From the NCBI RefSeq assembly GCF_000784835.1, contig NZ_JSFH01000009.1, forward strand, positions 186,001 through 250,000: a stretch of 64,000 bases of DNA, in the 5' to 3' direction. Positions 16,717 to 26,113 of the stretch are shown here, one piece after another. The stretch's first letter is position 1. Every line of letters begins with the position of its first letter. The notes under the pieces were generated by a model, which worked only from the letters and a program-made list of their open reading frames with translations, searched no databases and was not told where the DNA came from. The stretch comes from Thermotoga sp. Mc24. Lineage in GTDB: Bacteria; Thermotogota; Thermotogae; Thermotogales; Thermotogaceae. The position numbers and the translations under genes are program-made.

Positions 16717-18140
16717 GCTTTCACCTCCGGGAGCGGGAACATGCCGTTTTCGTTGTACGGGGAGTTCTTCTCTATGGCCCTCGCTATTCTGAAGACTTTC
16801 CCGTCCGCGAACCTTCTGCCTATCACCTGAACACCAACGGGGAGATTGTTTGAGAACCCGAACGGCACACTGATCGCGGGAAGTCCCGCGAGGTTTGCGG
16901 GTATCGTGAAGATGTCCATGAGGTAGTAGGTGAGAGGATCTTTTATCTCTCCGATCTTGAAGGCCGTCACCGGGGAGGTGGGAGTGAGGATCGCGTCGTA
17001 CTGCGAGAGCACCTCGTTGAGCTCATCGGAGATCTTTCTCCTCACTTTCATGGCCTTGTTGAAATAGGCTTCGTAGTAGGCAGCGCTGAGGGTGAAGGTT
17101 CCGATCATGATCCTTCTTCTGACTTCTTCACCGAACCCGACGTTTCTGGTCTTCATGTACATCTCTCTGAGGCCTTTCTCTTTTACCCTGAGACCGTACT
17201 TGACACCGTCGAATCTGGCTAGGTTGGAACTCGCTTCAGCGGGAGCGATGACGTAATAGACGGCGACGGAATATTTCATGTGCGGGATGCTGACCTTTTC
17301 CACCTTCGCACCGAGTTTTTCGAGGAGTTTGAGGGACTCTTCGAATCTCTCTGCCACACCGTCTTCTATCTTGTGCTCGTAGATCTCCTGCGGAACGGCG
17401 AATTTCATACCCGCGACGCCGTTTTCGATCTCCGAAAGGAAATCCACTTTCCTGTCCATCGTTGTGGCGTCGTTCTCGTCTTTTCCGGAGATGATTTCCA
17501 TGAGGATGGCGGCGTCTCTCACCGTCTTCGTGATGGGACCTATCTGGTCGAGAGAGCTTGCGAATGCCACAAGGCCGTATCTGGAGACGAGTCCGTAGGT
17601 GGGTTTGTACCCGACCACTCCGCAGAGCGACGCGGGCTGTCTCACAGAACCGCCCGTGTCGCTTCCGAGCGCCGCGACGACCATTCCCGAAGCGACAGCG
17701 GCGGCAGATCCTCCACTGCTTCCACCGGGAACCCGCTCAAGATCCCAGGGGTTTCTCGTGGGGAAGAACGCGGATCTTTCGGTGCTGGATCCCATCGCGA
17801 ACTCGTCGAGGTTCGCTTTTCCAACGATAACAAAGCCCGCTTCTTTCAGTTTTTTCACAACGGTGGCATCAAAAACGGATTCGTAGTTCTCGAGGATTTT
17901 AGAAGCGCAGGTCGTTCTCATTCCGAGGGTCAGGATGTTGTCCTTGATGGCGATGGGAATTCCCCAGAACTTCCCATTCTTTTCAACGGAGACGTCTTCT
18001 TTGACGGAGATGAACGCCTTCACGTGTGGATCGAGTCTTTTGATGGTTTCCAGGGAAAGTTTTGAGAGTTTCTCCCTTTCTTCTTCAGGAAGTTTCAAAG
18101 AGTCTTCTATTGTGAGCCTTCTGAAGTCCAAATCGATCAC
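16713..18140 (-). CDS. gatA: Aspartyl/glutamyl-tRNA amidotransferase subunit A
   Basis: A 475-residue amidase that releases ammonia from glutamine for GatB. The amidase-signature catalytic triad is visible: Lys in [11 protein letters not shown] near residue 72, the cis-Ser and nucleophile Ser in [17 protein letters not shown] and [16 protein letters not shown] near 147-176. The long start is GTG at 18140, but its Shine-Dalgarno AGGAGG touches the codon. The TTG at 18131, eight bases from that site, is more likely and would give [19 protein letters not shown] with an upstream TG (18153-18158, minus) gives a very short leader. It is the first gene of the operon gatA-gatB-barrel protein. Confidence 0.97.
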   Translation of the reverse strand: MIDLDFRRLTIEDSLKLPEEEREKLSKLSLETIKRLDPHVKAFISVKEDVSVEKNGKFWGIPIAIKDNILTLGMRTTCASKILENYESVFDATVVKKLKEAGFVIVGKANLDEFAMGSSTERSAFFPTRNPWDLERVPGGSSGGSAAAVASGMVVAALGSDTGGSVRQPASLCGVVGYKPTYGLVSRYGLVAFASSLDQIGPITKTVRDAAILMEIISGKDENDATTMDRKVDFLSEIENGVAGMKFAVPQEIYEHKIEDGVAERFEESLKLLEKLGAKVEKVSIPHMKYSVAVYYVIAPAEASSNLARFDGVKYGLRVKEKGLREMYMKTRNVGFGEEVRRRIMIGTFTLSAAYYEAYFNKAMKVRRKISDELNEVLSQYDAILTPTSPVTAFKIGEIKDPLTYYLMDIFTIPANLAGLPAISVPFGFSNNLPVGVQVIGRRFADGKVFRIARAIEKNSPYNENGMFPLPEVKA

Positions 18141-18152
18141 CTCCTCTTGAGA

Positions 18153-18158
18153 ATTATA
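18153..18158 (-). promoter_or_regulatory. Extended -10 element before gatA
   Basis: TATAAT on the minus strand is preceded by TGA (extended -10 form). No convincing -35 is seen. Transcription would start only a few bases before the Shine-Dalgarno. Confidence 0.5.
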
Positions 18159-18265
18159 TCAGAGACATGTTAGAATCATTCCCAAGGACGATGAACTTTC
18201 TCCTGAATTGAAAAGTGAACATATTTCTATAGAATAAAAGAACCTTATTGAAAACCTTTTAACAC

Positions 18266-18295
18266 TTGACATAAACCAGTAACAGGTTGTATAAT
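18266..18295 (+). promoter_or_regulatory. Consensus promoter for the pilin gene
   Basis: Perfect TTGACA (18266-18271) and perfect TATAAT (18290-18295) have an 18-base spacer. A leader of about 45 bases, AT-rich, leads to the AGGAGGTGGG ribosome site. Confidence 0.85.
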
Positions 18296-18347
18296 TCATA
18301 AGTGTAAAATCTATATTTAACAAATTTTAACCCAGGAGGTGGGTTTT

Positions 18348-18854
18348 ATGAAGAGAAGAGCGGGTTTCACGTTGATTGAGCTTCTGATCGTCATGGCTAT
18401 CATCGCAGCTCTGATGGCGGTGCTCATTCCGACCGCAACGGGTGCGATGAGGAAGGCGAGGGCGACAAGAATAGCGGTGCAGTTGAGGAATCTAGAACAG
18501 GGAGCAGAACAGTGGCTTATGGCGACTTTGCCAGATGAAGATTCATTCAACAACAATGAATTAGATTTGGAAAATGCAGCTGACATCACTTCATATGTCG
18601 ATTCTGAATTCTTAGACGATGATAACTTAACAACTTTCAAGGCTATTGCCAATACAACAGAGAATGAGATCACTATCGTCATCGAATATGACACAAATAT
18701 TGCAAAGCTTGTTTACGATGCTTTGAAAGACACATACGGTTCAGGAGGCACATACACAAGAGGGCAGGCAAGTAATCTTGAAGATGGTGTTTACTACGAT
18801 GAAACGAATGGTAGCGTTGCCATAGTAAAAACTATTCAGGCCTTCTGGTGGTAA
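18348..18854 (+). CDS. Type IV pilin-like protein
   Basis: A 168-residue prepilin. The short leader MKRRAG is followed by the prepilin-peptidase site G/FTLIELLIVMAIIAALMAVLIP, with Glu at position 5 of the mature protein and a hydrophobic helix that packs into the pilus core. The globular part is acidic and Asn-rich (EDSFNNNELDLENAADI) and ends in WW. The ATG at 18348 has AGGAGGTGGG upstream. It stands alone between its own strong promoter and a terminator; no pilus assembly, ATPase or peptidase gene is adjacent. The second half uses more AT-rich codons (AAT, GAT, ATT) than its neighbours, which may mean faster change or transfer. Confidence 0.9.
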   Translation: MKRRAGFTLIELLIVMAIIAALMAVLIPTATGAMRKARATRIAVQLRNLEQGAEQWLMATLPDEDSFNNNELDLENAADITSYVDSEFLDDDNLTTFKAIANTTENEITIVIEYDTNIAKLVYDALKDTYGSGGTYTRGQASNLEDGVYYDETNGSVAIVKTIQAFWW

Positions 18855-18874
18855 TCCCCACCCACACAAAACAA

Positions 18875-18894
18875 AAAGCCCCCATCCGGGGGCT

Positions 18895-18896
<2 letters not shown>
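18875..18896. terminator. Bidirectional Rho-independent terminator
   Basis: A perfect 9-bp stem (AAAGCCCCC at 18875-18883 with GGGGGCTTT at 18888-18896) has a four-base loop. T-rich flanks on both strands let it end the pilin gene (plus) and the PLP enzyme gene (minus), whose stop codon lies inside it. Confidence 0.85.
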
Positions 18897-20084
<1,188 letters not shown>

Positions 20085-20098
<14 letters not shown>

Positions 20099-21131
20099 AG
20101 ACCCTTTTTCTGCCTCCCCAGTCCCTTCCTGGTTTCCTGCCGAGGAGCTCTATCATCTTCATCACGCAGGGAATACACGCAGTGTCCTTCTCGAAAACGC
20201 AGATCTTTCCAGGATAGAGCTGATAAAGCTGTCTGTAAGGAGAAGGAGTCCAGTTCGGCATGATGACGTTTGCACCGCATCTGAGGGTGATCTCTCTTCC
20301 TCCCGGAACGATCGTTCCCATGGCGGTGGTCGCCGGGATGTTCGAGTCTGGAAGAAGGATTCTTGTGAGCGCCACCATCTTCAGCGTGAGGGTGAAGTCT
20401 CCTTTCTTCTCGTTTGCAAGAGGTGTGTCTGGATGCGGAATGAACGGTCCTATTCCCACCATGTCGAAATCGTGCTCCTTCAGAAACAGGAGATCGTCGA
20501 CCAGATCGTCTATCGTCTGTCCGGGGAGTCCCACCATAGAGCCCGCTCCCGTCTCGTATCCGAGTTCTTTCAACGTGAGAAGACAATTCAGTCTGTTCTC
20601 GAACGATGTATCGGGCCTGAGCTTTCTGTGAAGAACGGGATTCGCCGTCTCGTGTCTCAAAAGATACCTGTCCGCTCCCGCTTCTTTCCACTTTTCATAG
20701 TACTCTCTTGGCCACTCTCCAAGGCTCAGGGTGACGGCAACTCCCATCTTCTTTATTTCCTTCACGATGTCCGATATCACATCCGGCATGTAATAGGGGT
20801 CTTCACCGGATTGAAGGACGATCGTTTTCGCGCCGAACTGGACGGCGAGTCTTGCCCGTTCGACGATCTCTTCCGGAGTCATTCGGTATCTTTTCAAATT
20901 CTTGTTGTCTCTTCTCAGACCGCAGTAGAGACAGTTCTTTCTGCACACGTTCGAGAACTCTATGATTGCCCTGATGTGCACCTCGTCGCCCACGTACTTT
21001 CTTCTGATCTCGTCCGCGAGTTTGAAGAGAGCCTCGTTGAACCCCCTGTCGTTTATGGAAAGTGCCTCTTTCAGGACTTCTCTTGTGAACTCTCTTCTTT
21101 CAAGTTTTTCCAGAATTTCTCTACCGGTCAT
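20085..21131 (-). CDS. hydE: [FeFe]-hydrogenase H-cluster maturase HydE (radical SAM)
   Basis: A 348-residue radical SAM enzyme that acts with HydG and HydF to build the two-iron subcluster of [FeFe] hydrogenase; HydE works on the organometallic Fe-cysteine product of HydG. The SAM 4Fe-4S ligands are Cys63, 67 and 70 (CRKNCLYC). The C-terminal CVFEKDTACIPC (near 311-322) is the optional second-cluster site described for the Thermotoga enzyme. Other hallmarks are VLQSGEDPYY, LSLGEW and GSMVGLPGQT. It lies in the order regulator-hydG-small protein-hydE with tight spacing, so one transcript is expected. hydF and the hydrogenase subunits are not in the window. Confidence 0.97.
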
Positions 21132-21137
21132 GATTCA

Positions 21138-21383
21138 TCACTCCAGTTCATCCAGAATTTTCTGCAAAAGAGGGATCACTTCGTCTCTTTTGTCTTCCGG
21201 GAAATCTTCTGCGAAGACTCCGAACCTTTCGTTTTCGACGAGAAGCTCGGCGGGAAGGAACTTTTCCCTTCCCGCTTTGAGATCTCTGTAAAAGGACCAT
21301 CTCTTTCCTATTTTCTCTGAGATCCAGATCTTGCAGTTGTATTTTTCCGCGATCTCTTCGAGGATCCTTTTAAAATCTGACAT
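21138..21383 (-). CDS. Small conserved protein between hydG and hydE (TM1268-like)
   Basis: An 81-residue protein with no motif I recognise. It is charged, begins MSDFKRILEEIAEKYNCKIWISEKIGKRWSFYRD and ends in a helical stretch VIPLLQKILDELE. The ATG at 21383 lies inside the end of hydG (14-base overlap) and the stop is six bases before hydE. A protein of this size at this place is found in T. maritima, so its position between two maturases is conserved. An accessory role in H-cluster assembly is possible, but only from context. Confidence 0.8.
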   Translation of the reverse strand: MSDFKRILEEIAEKYNCKIWISEKIGKRWSFYRDLKAGREKFLPAELLVENERFGVFAEDFPEDKRDEVIPLLQKILDELE

Positions 21384-22785
21384 CCCTCTCACCGCGCTTT
21401 ATCTTTTCGAGTCCCTCTCTCACTTTCTCTCTGATCTTTGGATTCATCTTCTGGAGTTCTCTTTCGATGACCTCTTCTCCCACTTTTCTCGTCTCCTCGG
21501 TCGCGTAGTCGCAGAGGTACTCCTGTAGTGTGAACAGGGCGTTCGGTGTGCAGAAGTTCTTCACGAAACCGGGAATCGCAAACTCCATGAAGTGTTCTCC
21601 CGTTCTACCAGCCCTGTAGCACGCGGTGCAGAATGACGGTACAAAACCTTCTTTCAGAAGGCTTCTCATCACCTGATCAAGCGGCCTTGGGTCTTCGAGC
21701 GTGAACTGTCTCTTTCTGTCCTCGTCGTCTTCTCTGTGAGAGTACGCCCCGATTCCTATTCTGGAGCCAGCGTCTATCTGAGAGACACCGAGCTTTATCA
21801 CTTCATCTCTGAGTTTCGCGGGTTCCCTCGCGGTGAGAATCATTCCCGTGTACGGAACAGAAAGCCTTATGATGGCGACGAGCTTCTTGAAGTCTTCATC
21901 GCTCACGACGTGTTCCGGTTTCTGCGAATATGGTGTGTTTATCGCGGGTTTTATCCTCGGGAAGGAGATGGTGTGCGGCCCCACACCGAATCTCTCTTCG
22001 AGGTGTATCGTGTGGTAGAGGAGCCCCATCACTTCGAACTTCCAGTCGTAGAGGCCAAAGAGCGCTCCTATTCCAACGTCGTCGATTCCCGCCATCATCG
22101 CCCTGTCCAGACCGTAGAGCCTCCAGTTGTAGTTCGATTTCGGGCCTCTTGGGTGAAGCTTCAGGTAAGTTTCTCTGTGGTAGGTTTCCTGAAAGATCTG
22201 GAAGGTTCCGATTCCCACGGACTTTATGATCTTGTAGCCTTCAATCGTTTGAGGTGCCGCGTTGACGTTTACACGTCTGATCTCACCGTTTCCGTACTTC
22301 GTGTTGTAAACGATGTCGATCGTTCTTGCGATGAACTCCGGGGAGTATTTGGGGTGCTCTCCATAGACGACGATGAGTCTTTTGTGTCCCTGGGAGACGA
22401 GGGCTTTGACTTCTTCTTTCAACTGCTCTTCTGTGAGCGTTCTTCTTTCCACCACCTTGTTGGAGGCTCTGAAACCGCAGTAAACACAGTCGTTGACACA
22501 ATCGTTTCCTATGTAGAGCGGTGCAAAAAGAACGATTCTGTTTCCGTAGATTCTCTCCTTCAGAGCGCGGGCTGCTTCGAAGATCTCCTCCAGAAGCTCT
22601 GGATCTTCCACATTCAAAAGGGTGGCCGTTTCTTCCGGCTCGAGCCTGTTCTTGTCCAGCGATTTCTGGATGATCTCTCTCACCCTTGCAGGATCCGGAT
22701 TCTTCGTCTTTTCGAGAAGTTCAAATATCTTTTCTTCCGGTATGAAAGATCTGCTCTCCACACGCTCTTTCACGAACACGTACAT
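21370..22785 (-). CDS. hydG: [FeFe]-hydrogenase H-cluster maturase HydG (radical SAM tyrosine lyase)
   Basis: A 471-residue enzyme that cleaves tyrosine to make the CO and CN ligands of the H-cluster and delivers them on an Fe-cysteine unit. The SAM cluster Cys lie in NDCVNDCVYCGF (near 96-103). The second, dangler-iron cluster is coordinated by the C-terminal CTAC and a Cys 22 residues later (FCTACYRAG... KNFCTPN near 366-392), the pattern that separates HydG from ThiH. The ATG at 22785 is chosen because GAGGTG lies six bases upstream; it overlaps no other start. It follows the small ACT-type regulator directly. Confidence 0.97.
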   Translation of the reverse strand: MYVFVKERVESRSFIPEEKIFELLEKTKNPDPARVREIIQKSLDKNRLEPEETATLLNVEDPELLEEIFEAARALKERIYGNRIVLFAPLYIGNDCVNDCVYCGFRASNKVVERRTLTEEQLKEEVKALVSQGHKRLIVVYGEHPKYSPEFIARTIDIVYNTKYGNGEIRRVNVNAAPQTIEGYKIIKSVGIGTFQIFQETYHRETYLKLHPRGPKSNYNWRLYGLDRAMMAGIDDVGIGALFGLYDWKFEVMGLLYHTIHLEERFGVGPHTISFPRIKPAINTPYSQKPEHVVSDEDFKKLVAIIRLSVPYTGMILTAREPAKLRDEVIKLGVSQIDAGSRIGIGAYSHREDDEDRKRQFTLEDPRPLDQVMRSLLKEGFVPSFCTACYRAGRTGEHFMEFAIPGFVKNFCTPNALFTLQEYLCDYATEETRKVGEEVIERELQKMNPKIREKVREGLEKIKRGERDVRF

Positions 22786-22790
22786 ACGCA

Positions 22791-23039
22791 TCACCTCTTC
22801 AAAGGAACTGTTTTCACGCGAACACCGGAAATCTGTCCGAGCTTTCCGGAGAGGGCACCTATCGTGTCGTTGTCTGTTTTCAGAACGAGGAATATGATCG
22901 CCATGTTCTCTTCTCTGACGGGATAGCCGACTCTGAGCAGGATATCTTCGGAGAAATTGTGAAGGAGTTCGTTCACCTGTCGGTAGGCCTTTTCCCGGTC
23001 TTCCACGACGATGGTGAGGATGTAGAATCTCTTCTCCAA
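22791..23039 (-). CDS. Iron-only hydrogenase system regulator (TM1266-like ACT/NikR-C-fold protein)
   Basis: An 82-residue protein of the family described as putative iron-only hydrogenase system regulators. The fold is a ferredoxin-like ACT/NikR C-terminal domain: RFYILTIVVEDREKAYRQVNELLHNF, then RVGYPVREENMAIIFLVLKTDNDTIGALSGKL and GVRVKTVPLK. There is no DNA-binding helix, so it may sense a ligand or act by contact with another protein. It is the first gene of the hydG-hydE operon and is preceded by a 114-base leader with two strong hairpins. The start is TTG at 23039 with GGAGAGGGGG upstream. Confidence 0.88.
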   Translation of the reverse strand: MEKRFYILTIVVEDREKAYRQVNELLHNFSEDILLRVGYPVREENMAIIFLVLKTDNDTIGALSGKLGQISGVRVKTVPLKR

Positions 23040-23153
23040 AACGAAAACCCCCTCTCCACGTGCCGGGAGAGGGGTATACTTCTATCCATCCCCTCCCCCG
23101 GTGTCAGGATTTCCCCCTCCACCTCAGGAGGTTTGTGATTTTTCTCACTTTCT
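23040..23153 (-). promoter_or_regulatory. Structured 5' leader of the hyd maturation operon
   Basis: From the predicted start point (about 23153) to the first gene the minus-strand RNA holds two hairpins. The first pairs CCTCC with GGAGG around CTGAGGT. The second pairs CCGGGGGAGGGG with CCCCTCTCCCGG (12 bp, one G-U) around a 14-base loop, ending shortly before the GGAGAGGGGG ribosome site. The loop-side and ribosome-site purines could exchange pairing partners. I could not match it to a known riboswitch class, so function is unassigned. Confidence 0.5.
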
Positions 23154-23159
23154 GTTTAT

Positions 23160-23188
23160 ATTATACCACCTTCTGGGAGTCACCACAA
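23160..23188 (-). promoter_or_regulatory. Promoter of the hyd maturation operon
   Basis: Perfect TATAAT (23160-23165) and TTGTGG (23183-23188) have a 17-base spacer on the minus strand. It overlaps the last codons of the broken ATPase gene. Confidence 0.65.
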
Positions 23189-24296
23189 CATCCCCGGTAT
23201 CCACATCGGGATCACGTTTTCTACAGGAAGATCTACATCGTCCTTTATCACGAAATCACTCGATTTCTTTTTCTTGCCCTTTCCACCAACTTCTATCTTC
23301 ATTTCCTCGAAAACGTAGTCTCTCTTCTTCGTTTTTAGCAGCGTATATTTTCCCGACCTCTTTCAATGCGAAGACAACAAAAGCCTCCCTGAAGTTTCCG
23401 ATTTCTCCCTCGAAAGCGTAGTGCATGGCGGGATCAGATAACCCCTTTTGAAAAGGGTTTTTCTACTCTTTCTTTTCGCATGATGTTAACAAGCTCTATT
23501 TCTTCCATTGTCTGTAGTAACTGGTAAAACTTTTGTTTTCCAACACCCCATTCTCTGCACATGGATTCAACGTTTATCGTTGGTATCTTCGAATGTAAGA
23601 GGTGGCCGACAATTGCCTTCATAACCCCAAGGTGATTTTCTGTCACTGTACCGAGAAAGTGTGGTACATCGTAGTAGATAGTCTTTTGCAGAACGTTCAT
23701 TAATTTCTCTCTAAAATTACCTTCCACATAGAACGGTCTTGTTCCAGTCCCTCGATATTTTCTGAAGAGACTCAGCAGGTCCGCTTCTTTTAAAGCCTCA
23801 GCAGCGTAATCGATAGAGGCCTCAAAGGGAGAACTCAACTTCCTCAGAGTTTTTTTCAGTTTCAAAGTGGATGAATTCTCTAAAGGACATCAACGGCATT
23901 CTGATCAAAACAAATCTTCTCGAAAGATCTGATAGTCTCTTTCTCAGGAGAACCGAACTGCTGTCGCTCGTCCATATAACCCTGTCTGGAAAGCTGTCGT
24001 AAAGAACCTTAAGGATAGTACTCCAGTTTTTCAGAAAGTGAACCTCGTCGATGATGATGCCCGGATAATTTTTCATTATCTCATGAAGAAGATCGTGCAG
24101 TGGAACGTCCAAAAGGAGAATTTCATCTCCTGAAACGTAAAGAAACGTAAAGAAAACCGTGTTTTCTTGCCATCGACAGAAGGAAAGTGGTTTTACCCAC
24201 ACCCCGTGGTCTGTAGAGAAGAATCGCCTTGTTCGTGAATCTCTTTTCCAGATCCTGAAAAAAGAGACGCATCTTTTTTGGAAGAAAACTGATCAT
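23180..24296 (-). pseudogene. Broken AAA ATPase with C-terminal DUF4143 domain
   Basis: The pieces, read in order on the minus strand, make one ATPase of about 370 residues. MISFLPKKMRLFFQDLEKRF and RGVGKTTFLLS hold the P-loop, IIIDEVHFLKNW is Walker B, and VIWTSDSSSVLL and IRMPLMSFREFIHFE follow. The DUF4143 half has LLSDPAMHYAFEGEIGNFREAFV, KIEVGGKGKKKKSSDFVI and DLPVENVIPMW at the end. Four frame breaks separate them: a 10-bp tandem duplication at 24133-24152, one extra T near 23824, a shift in a G run near 23445-23452, and a shift near 23322-23332. Intact relatives are abundant in thermophiles, and their role is unknown. No product of normal length can be made. Confidence 0.88.
24133..24152. 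repeat. 10-bp tandem duplication that breaks the ATPase gene
   Basis: AAACGTAAAG occurs twice in direct tandem. Removing one copy restores the reading frame between the P-loop segment (FLLSMARKHGFLY) and VSGDEILLLD, so this is a recent slippage-type insertion. Confidence 0.9.
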
Positions 24297-24323
24297 TCTG
24301 TTCTTTCAGAACGAAGAGCCAGC

Positions 24324-24339
24324 TTAACATTTCTTAACA
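24324..24339 (+). promoter_or_regulatory. Candidate Pho box upstream of pstS
   Basis: TTAACATTTCTTAACA contains two TTAACA units at 10-base spacing, resembling the TT(A/T)ACA repeats bound by PhoP in Bacillus. It lies 45 bases upstream of a TAGAAT -10 (24385-24390) that has no good -35, as expected for an activated promoter. The response regulator of the same operon could bind it. Confidence 0.5.
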
Positions 24340-24343
24340 AACC

Positions 24344-24357
24344 GTGTGAAATCACAC
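24344..24357 (+). promoter_or_regulatory. Inverted repeat between Pho box and pstS promoter
   Basis: GTGTGAAATCACAC has 6-base perfect arms (GTGTGA/TCACAC) around AA. Its half-sites resemble those of CRP-family regulators but with a shorter centre. The regulator is unknown. Confidence 0.4.
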
Positions 24358-24411
24358 AAAGAAAATCTGGAAACTAAAAAGTGGTAGAATCCTGATGTGG
24401 AGGTGTGTTCT

Positions 24412-25236
24412 ATGAAAAGGTTCGTAGTGCTTCTTCTTTCGTTAGCTTCGGTTTTTCTTGTAGCAGAAACGCTCGTCATCAAGGGTTCCAACACGGTCTT
24501 TCCCATCACCCAGCTCTGGATTGAAGAGTTCAAAAAGCTTCACCCGGATCTTCAGGTGACTCTTGAAGGTGCGGGATCTTCCACGGGAATCGCAGCGCTC
24601 TTCAACGGAACGACCGACATCGCCAACTCCAGCAGATGGCTCAAACCTGAAGAGATCGAACGAATGAACAAAGAAGGAAAATACTTCATTCCTTTCCTCA
24701 TCGGTTTCGACGGAATAGCGATCATCGTGAACAAAAACCTCGGCATTGATGACATCTCCATCGAAACGTTGAAGAAGATCTACACAGGAGAGATCCAGTA
24801 CTGGTCACAGGTTAATCCGAATCTTCCCAAAGCGAGAATTGTTGTTTACTCGAGAAACACCGCATCTGGAACCTACGAAACGTTTGAAAACAAAGTCCTC
24901 AGTGGAGCGAGAATGGTTCCTTACGTGAGAATGGTTGAAAGCACCCAGCTCGAGATAGAGAGCGTTTCCAAAAATCCATACGCCATCGCCTACGTCGGTG
25001 TGGGATACGTTACTGACGACGTGAAGGTTCTGAAGGTAAATGGCATTTACCCGACGAAGGAAAACATCCTGACGGGAAAGTACCCGATAGCAAGACCTCT
25101 TTTTATGTTCGTTGATGCGACAAACGGCTTTCCTGAAATGGGAAGCCTTGTCTTTGAGTACATCATGTTCGCATTCTCGAAGAAAGGACAGGAATTGGTA
25201 GAAAAAGCCGGTTACATTGCTGCTTACGGTCAGTGA
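24412..25236 (+). CDS. pstS: Phosphate ABC transporter substrate-binding protein
   Basis: A 274-residue periplasmic phosphate-binding protein. A signal peptide (MKRFVVLLLSLASVFLVAE) is followed by the phosphate-binding loops IKGSNTVFPI, GAGSSTGIAALF, SRWLKPEE and YSRNTASGTYE (Ser, Thr, Arg and Asp ligands). There is no lipobox Cys, so it is a soluble periplasmic form. The ATG at 24412 is preceded by GGAGGTG. It is the first gene of pstSCAB-phoU-regulator-kinase. A Pho-box-like repeat and a palindrome lie upstream, which suggests induction by phosphate starvation. Confidence 0.96.
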   Translation: MKRFVVLLLSLASVFLVAETLVIKGSNTVFPITQLWIEEFKKLHPDLQVTLEGAGSSTGIAALFNGTTDIANSSRWLKPEEIERMNKEGKYFIPFLIGFDGIAIIVNKNLGIDDISIETLKKIYTGEIQYWSQVNPNLPKARIVVYSRNTASGTYETFENKVLSGARMVPYVRMVESTQLEIESVSKNPYAIAYVGVGYVTDDVKVLKVNGIYPTKENILTGKYPIARPLFMFVDATNGFPEMGSLVFEYIMFAFSKKGQELVEKAGYIAAYGQ

Positions 25237-25249
25237 GGAGGGATTCATT

Positions 25250-26113
25250 CTGAACAGAGAGGTAGCGAATTTCTTCAGAAAATCTGTAATATTCATCTTC
25301 TCTGTTGTCGGTATTTTCGCACTTTTTCTTCTCGTGTTCTTTCTCGTAAAGGAGGCGTGGCCCGCCCTCGTGAAAGTCGGGGGCGAGCTTTTCACGAGTG
25401 TTTACTGGTACCCAACAGCGGATCCACCGGAGTACGGTATGCTTGCTATGATAGCCGGAACTTTGCTCCTCACGGCTTTTTCTTCTGCCGTGTTGCTTCC
25501 CCTCGGTTACCTGATAGCCTTTTTCCTCCACACTTACGCTAAAGACTTCGAGAAAAACTTCATAAGAACCACTGTGGAATTCCTCGCCGGGACGCCTTCT
25601 GTGATCATAGGACTCTTCGTTCTTCTGTACATCGCTCCCATTCTGCTCAATTTCGATGTGTGGTCCACCGAAAACTTTCTGCTCGCATCCATCGGTCTCA
25701 TTCTCACAGCCCTTCCTTACACCGTTTCTCTTTCCCTTGAAGCACTCGACTCTGTCGATGTGGCCCTCGAAGAGAGTGCCCTGGCACTCGGAGCGACTCG
25801 ATTCACCACGGTTTTCAAGGTCACCACCAGAGCAGCGCTTCCCGGTATATTGAACGCCTTCGTTCTAACCGTGAACAGGGTTGTCGGTGAAACGATGATC
25901 GTACTCATGGCTGGTGGAGGAGCTGCCATAATACCGCGTTCTTTCTTCGATCCGGTGAAACCTCTGACAGCTGCGATTGCGAGCGAGATAGGTGAGGTGG
26001 CCGTTGGAAGCATGCACTATCATGTGCTCTTCGCGGCTGGAGTTATACTTCTTGTGATCTCCCTTGTTCTCACAGGACTCTCCAGGTACATATCGGGGAG
26101 GCAGACAAGATGA
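25250..26113 (+). CDS. pstC: Phosphate ABC transporter permease PstC
   Basis: A permease of about 288 residues with six membrane helices, the first at SVIFIFSVVGIFALFLLVFFLV. The cytoplasmic coupling (EAA) loop is EESALALGATRFTTVFKVTTRAALPGI. The start is odd. The only good ribosome site, GAGGAGGG at 25235-25242, overlaps the pstS stop and is followed not by ATG, GTG or TTG but by ATT (25247) and CTG (25250). The canonical alternative, TTG at 25217, lies inside pstS with no ribosome site, and the next one would cut the first helix. CTG is used here as the most likely start, but this is not proven. The stop overlaps pstA by four bases. Confidence 0.9.
   Translation: MNREVANFFRKSVIFIFSVVGIFALFLLVFFLVKEAWPALVKVGGELFTSVYWYPTADPPEYGMLAMIAGTLLLTAFSSAVLLPLGYLIAFFLHTYAKDFEKNFIRTTVEFLAGTPSVIIGLFVLLYIAPILLNFDVWSTENFLLASIGLILTALPYTVSLSLEALDSVDVALEESALALGATRFTTVFKVTTRAALPGILNAFVLTVNRVVGETMIVLMAGGGAAIIPRSFFDPVKPLTAAIASEIGEVAVGSMHYHVLFAAGVILLVISLVLTGLSRYISGRQTR

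Noticed and set aside
23040..23153. TPP, SAM or molybdenum-cofactor riboswitch
   Set aside because: Conserved boxes of these classes could not be found on either strand, despite a CTGAG segment that at first suggested TPP.
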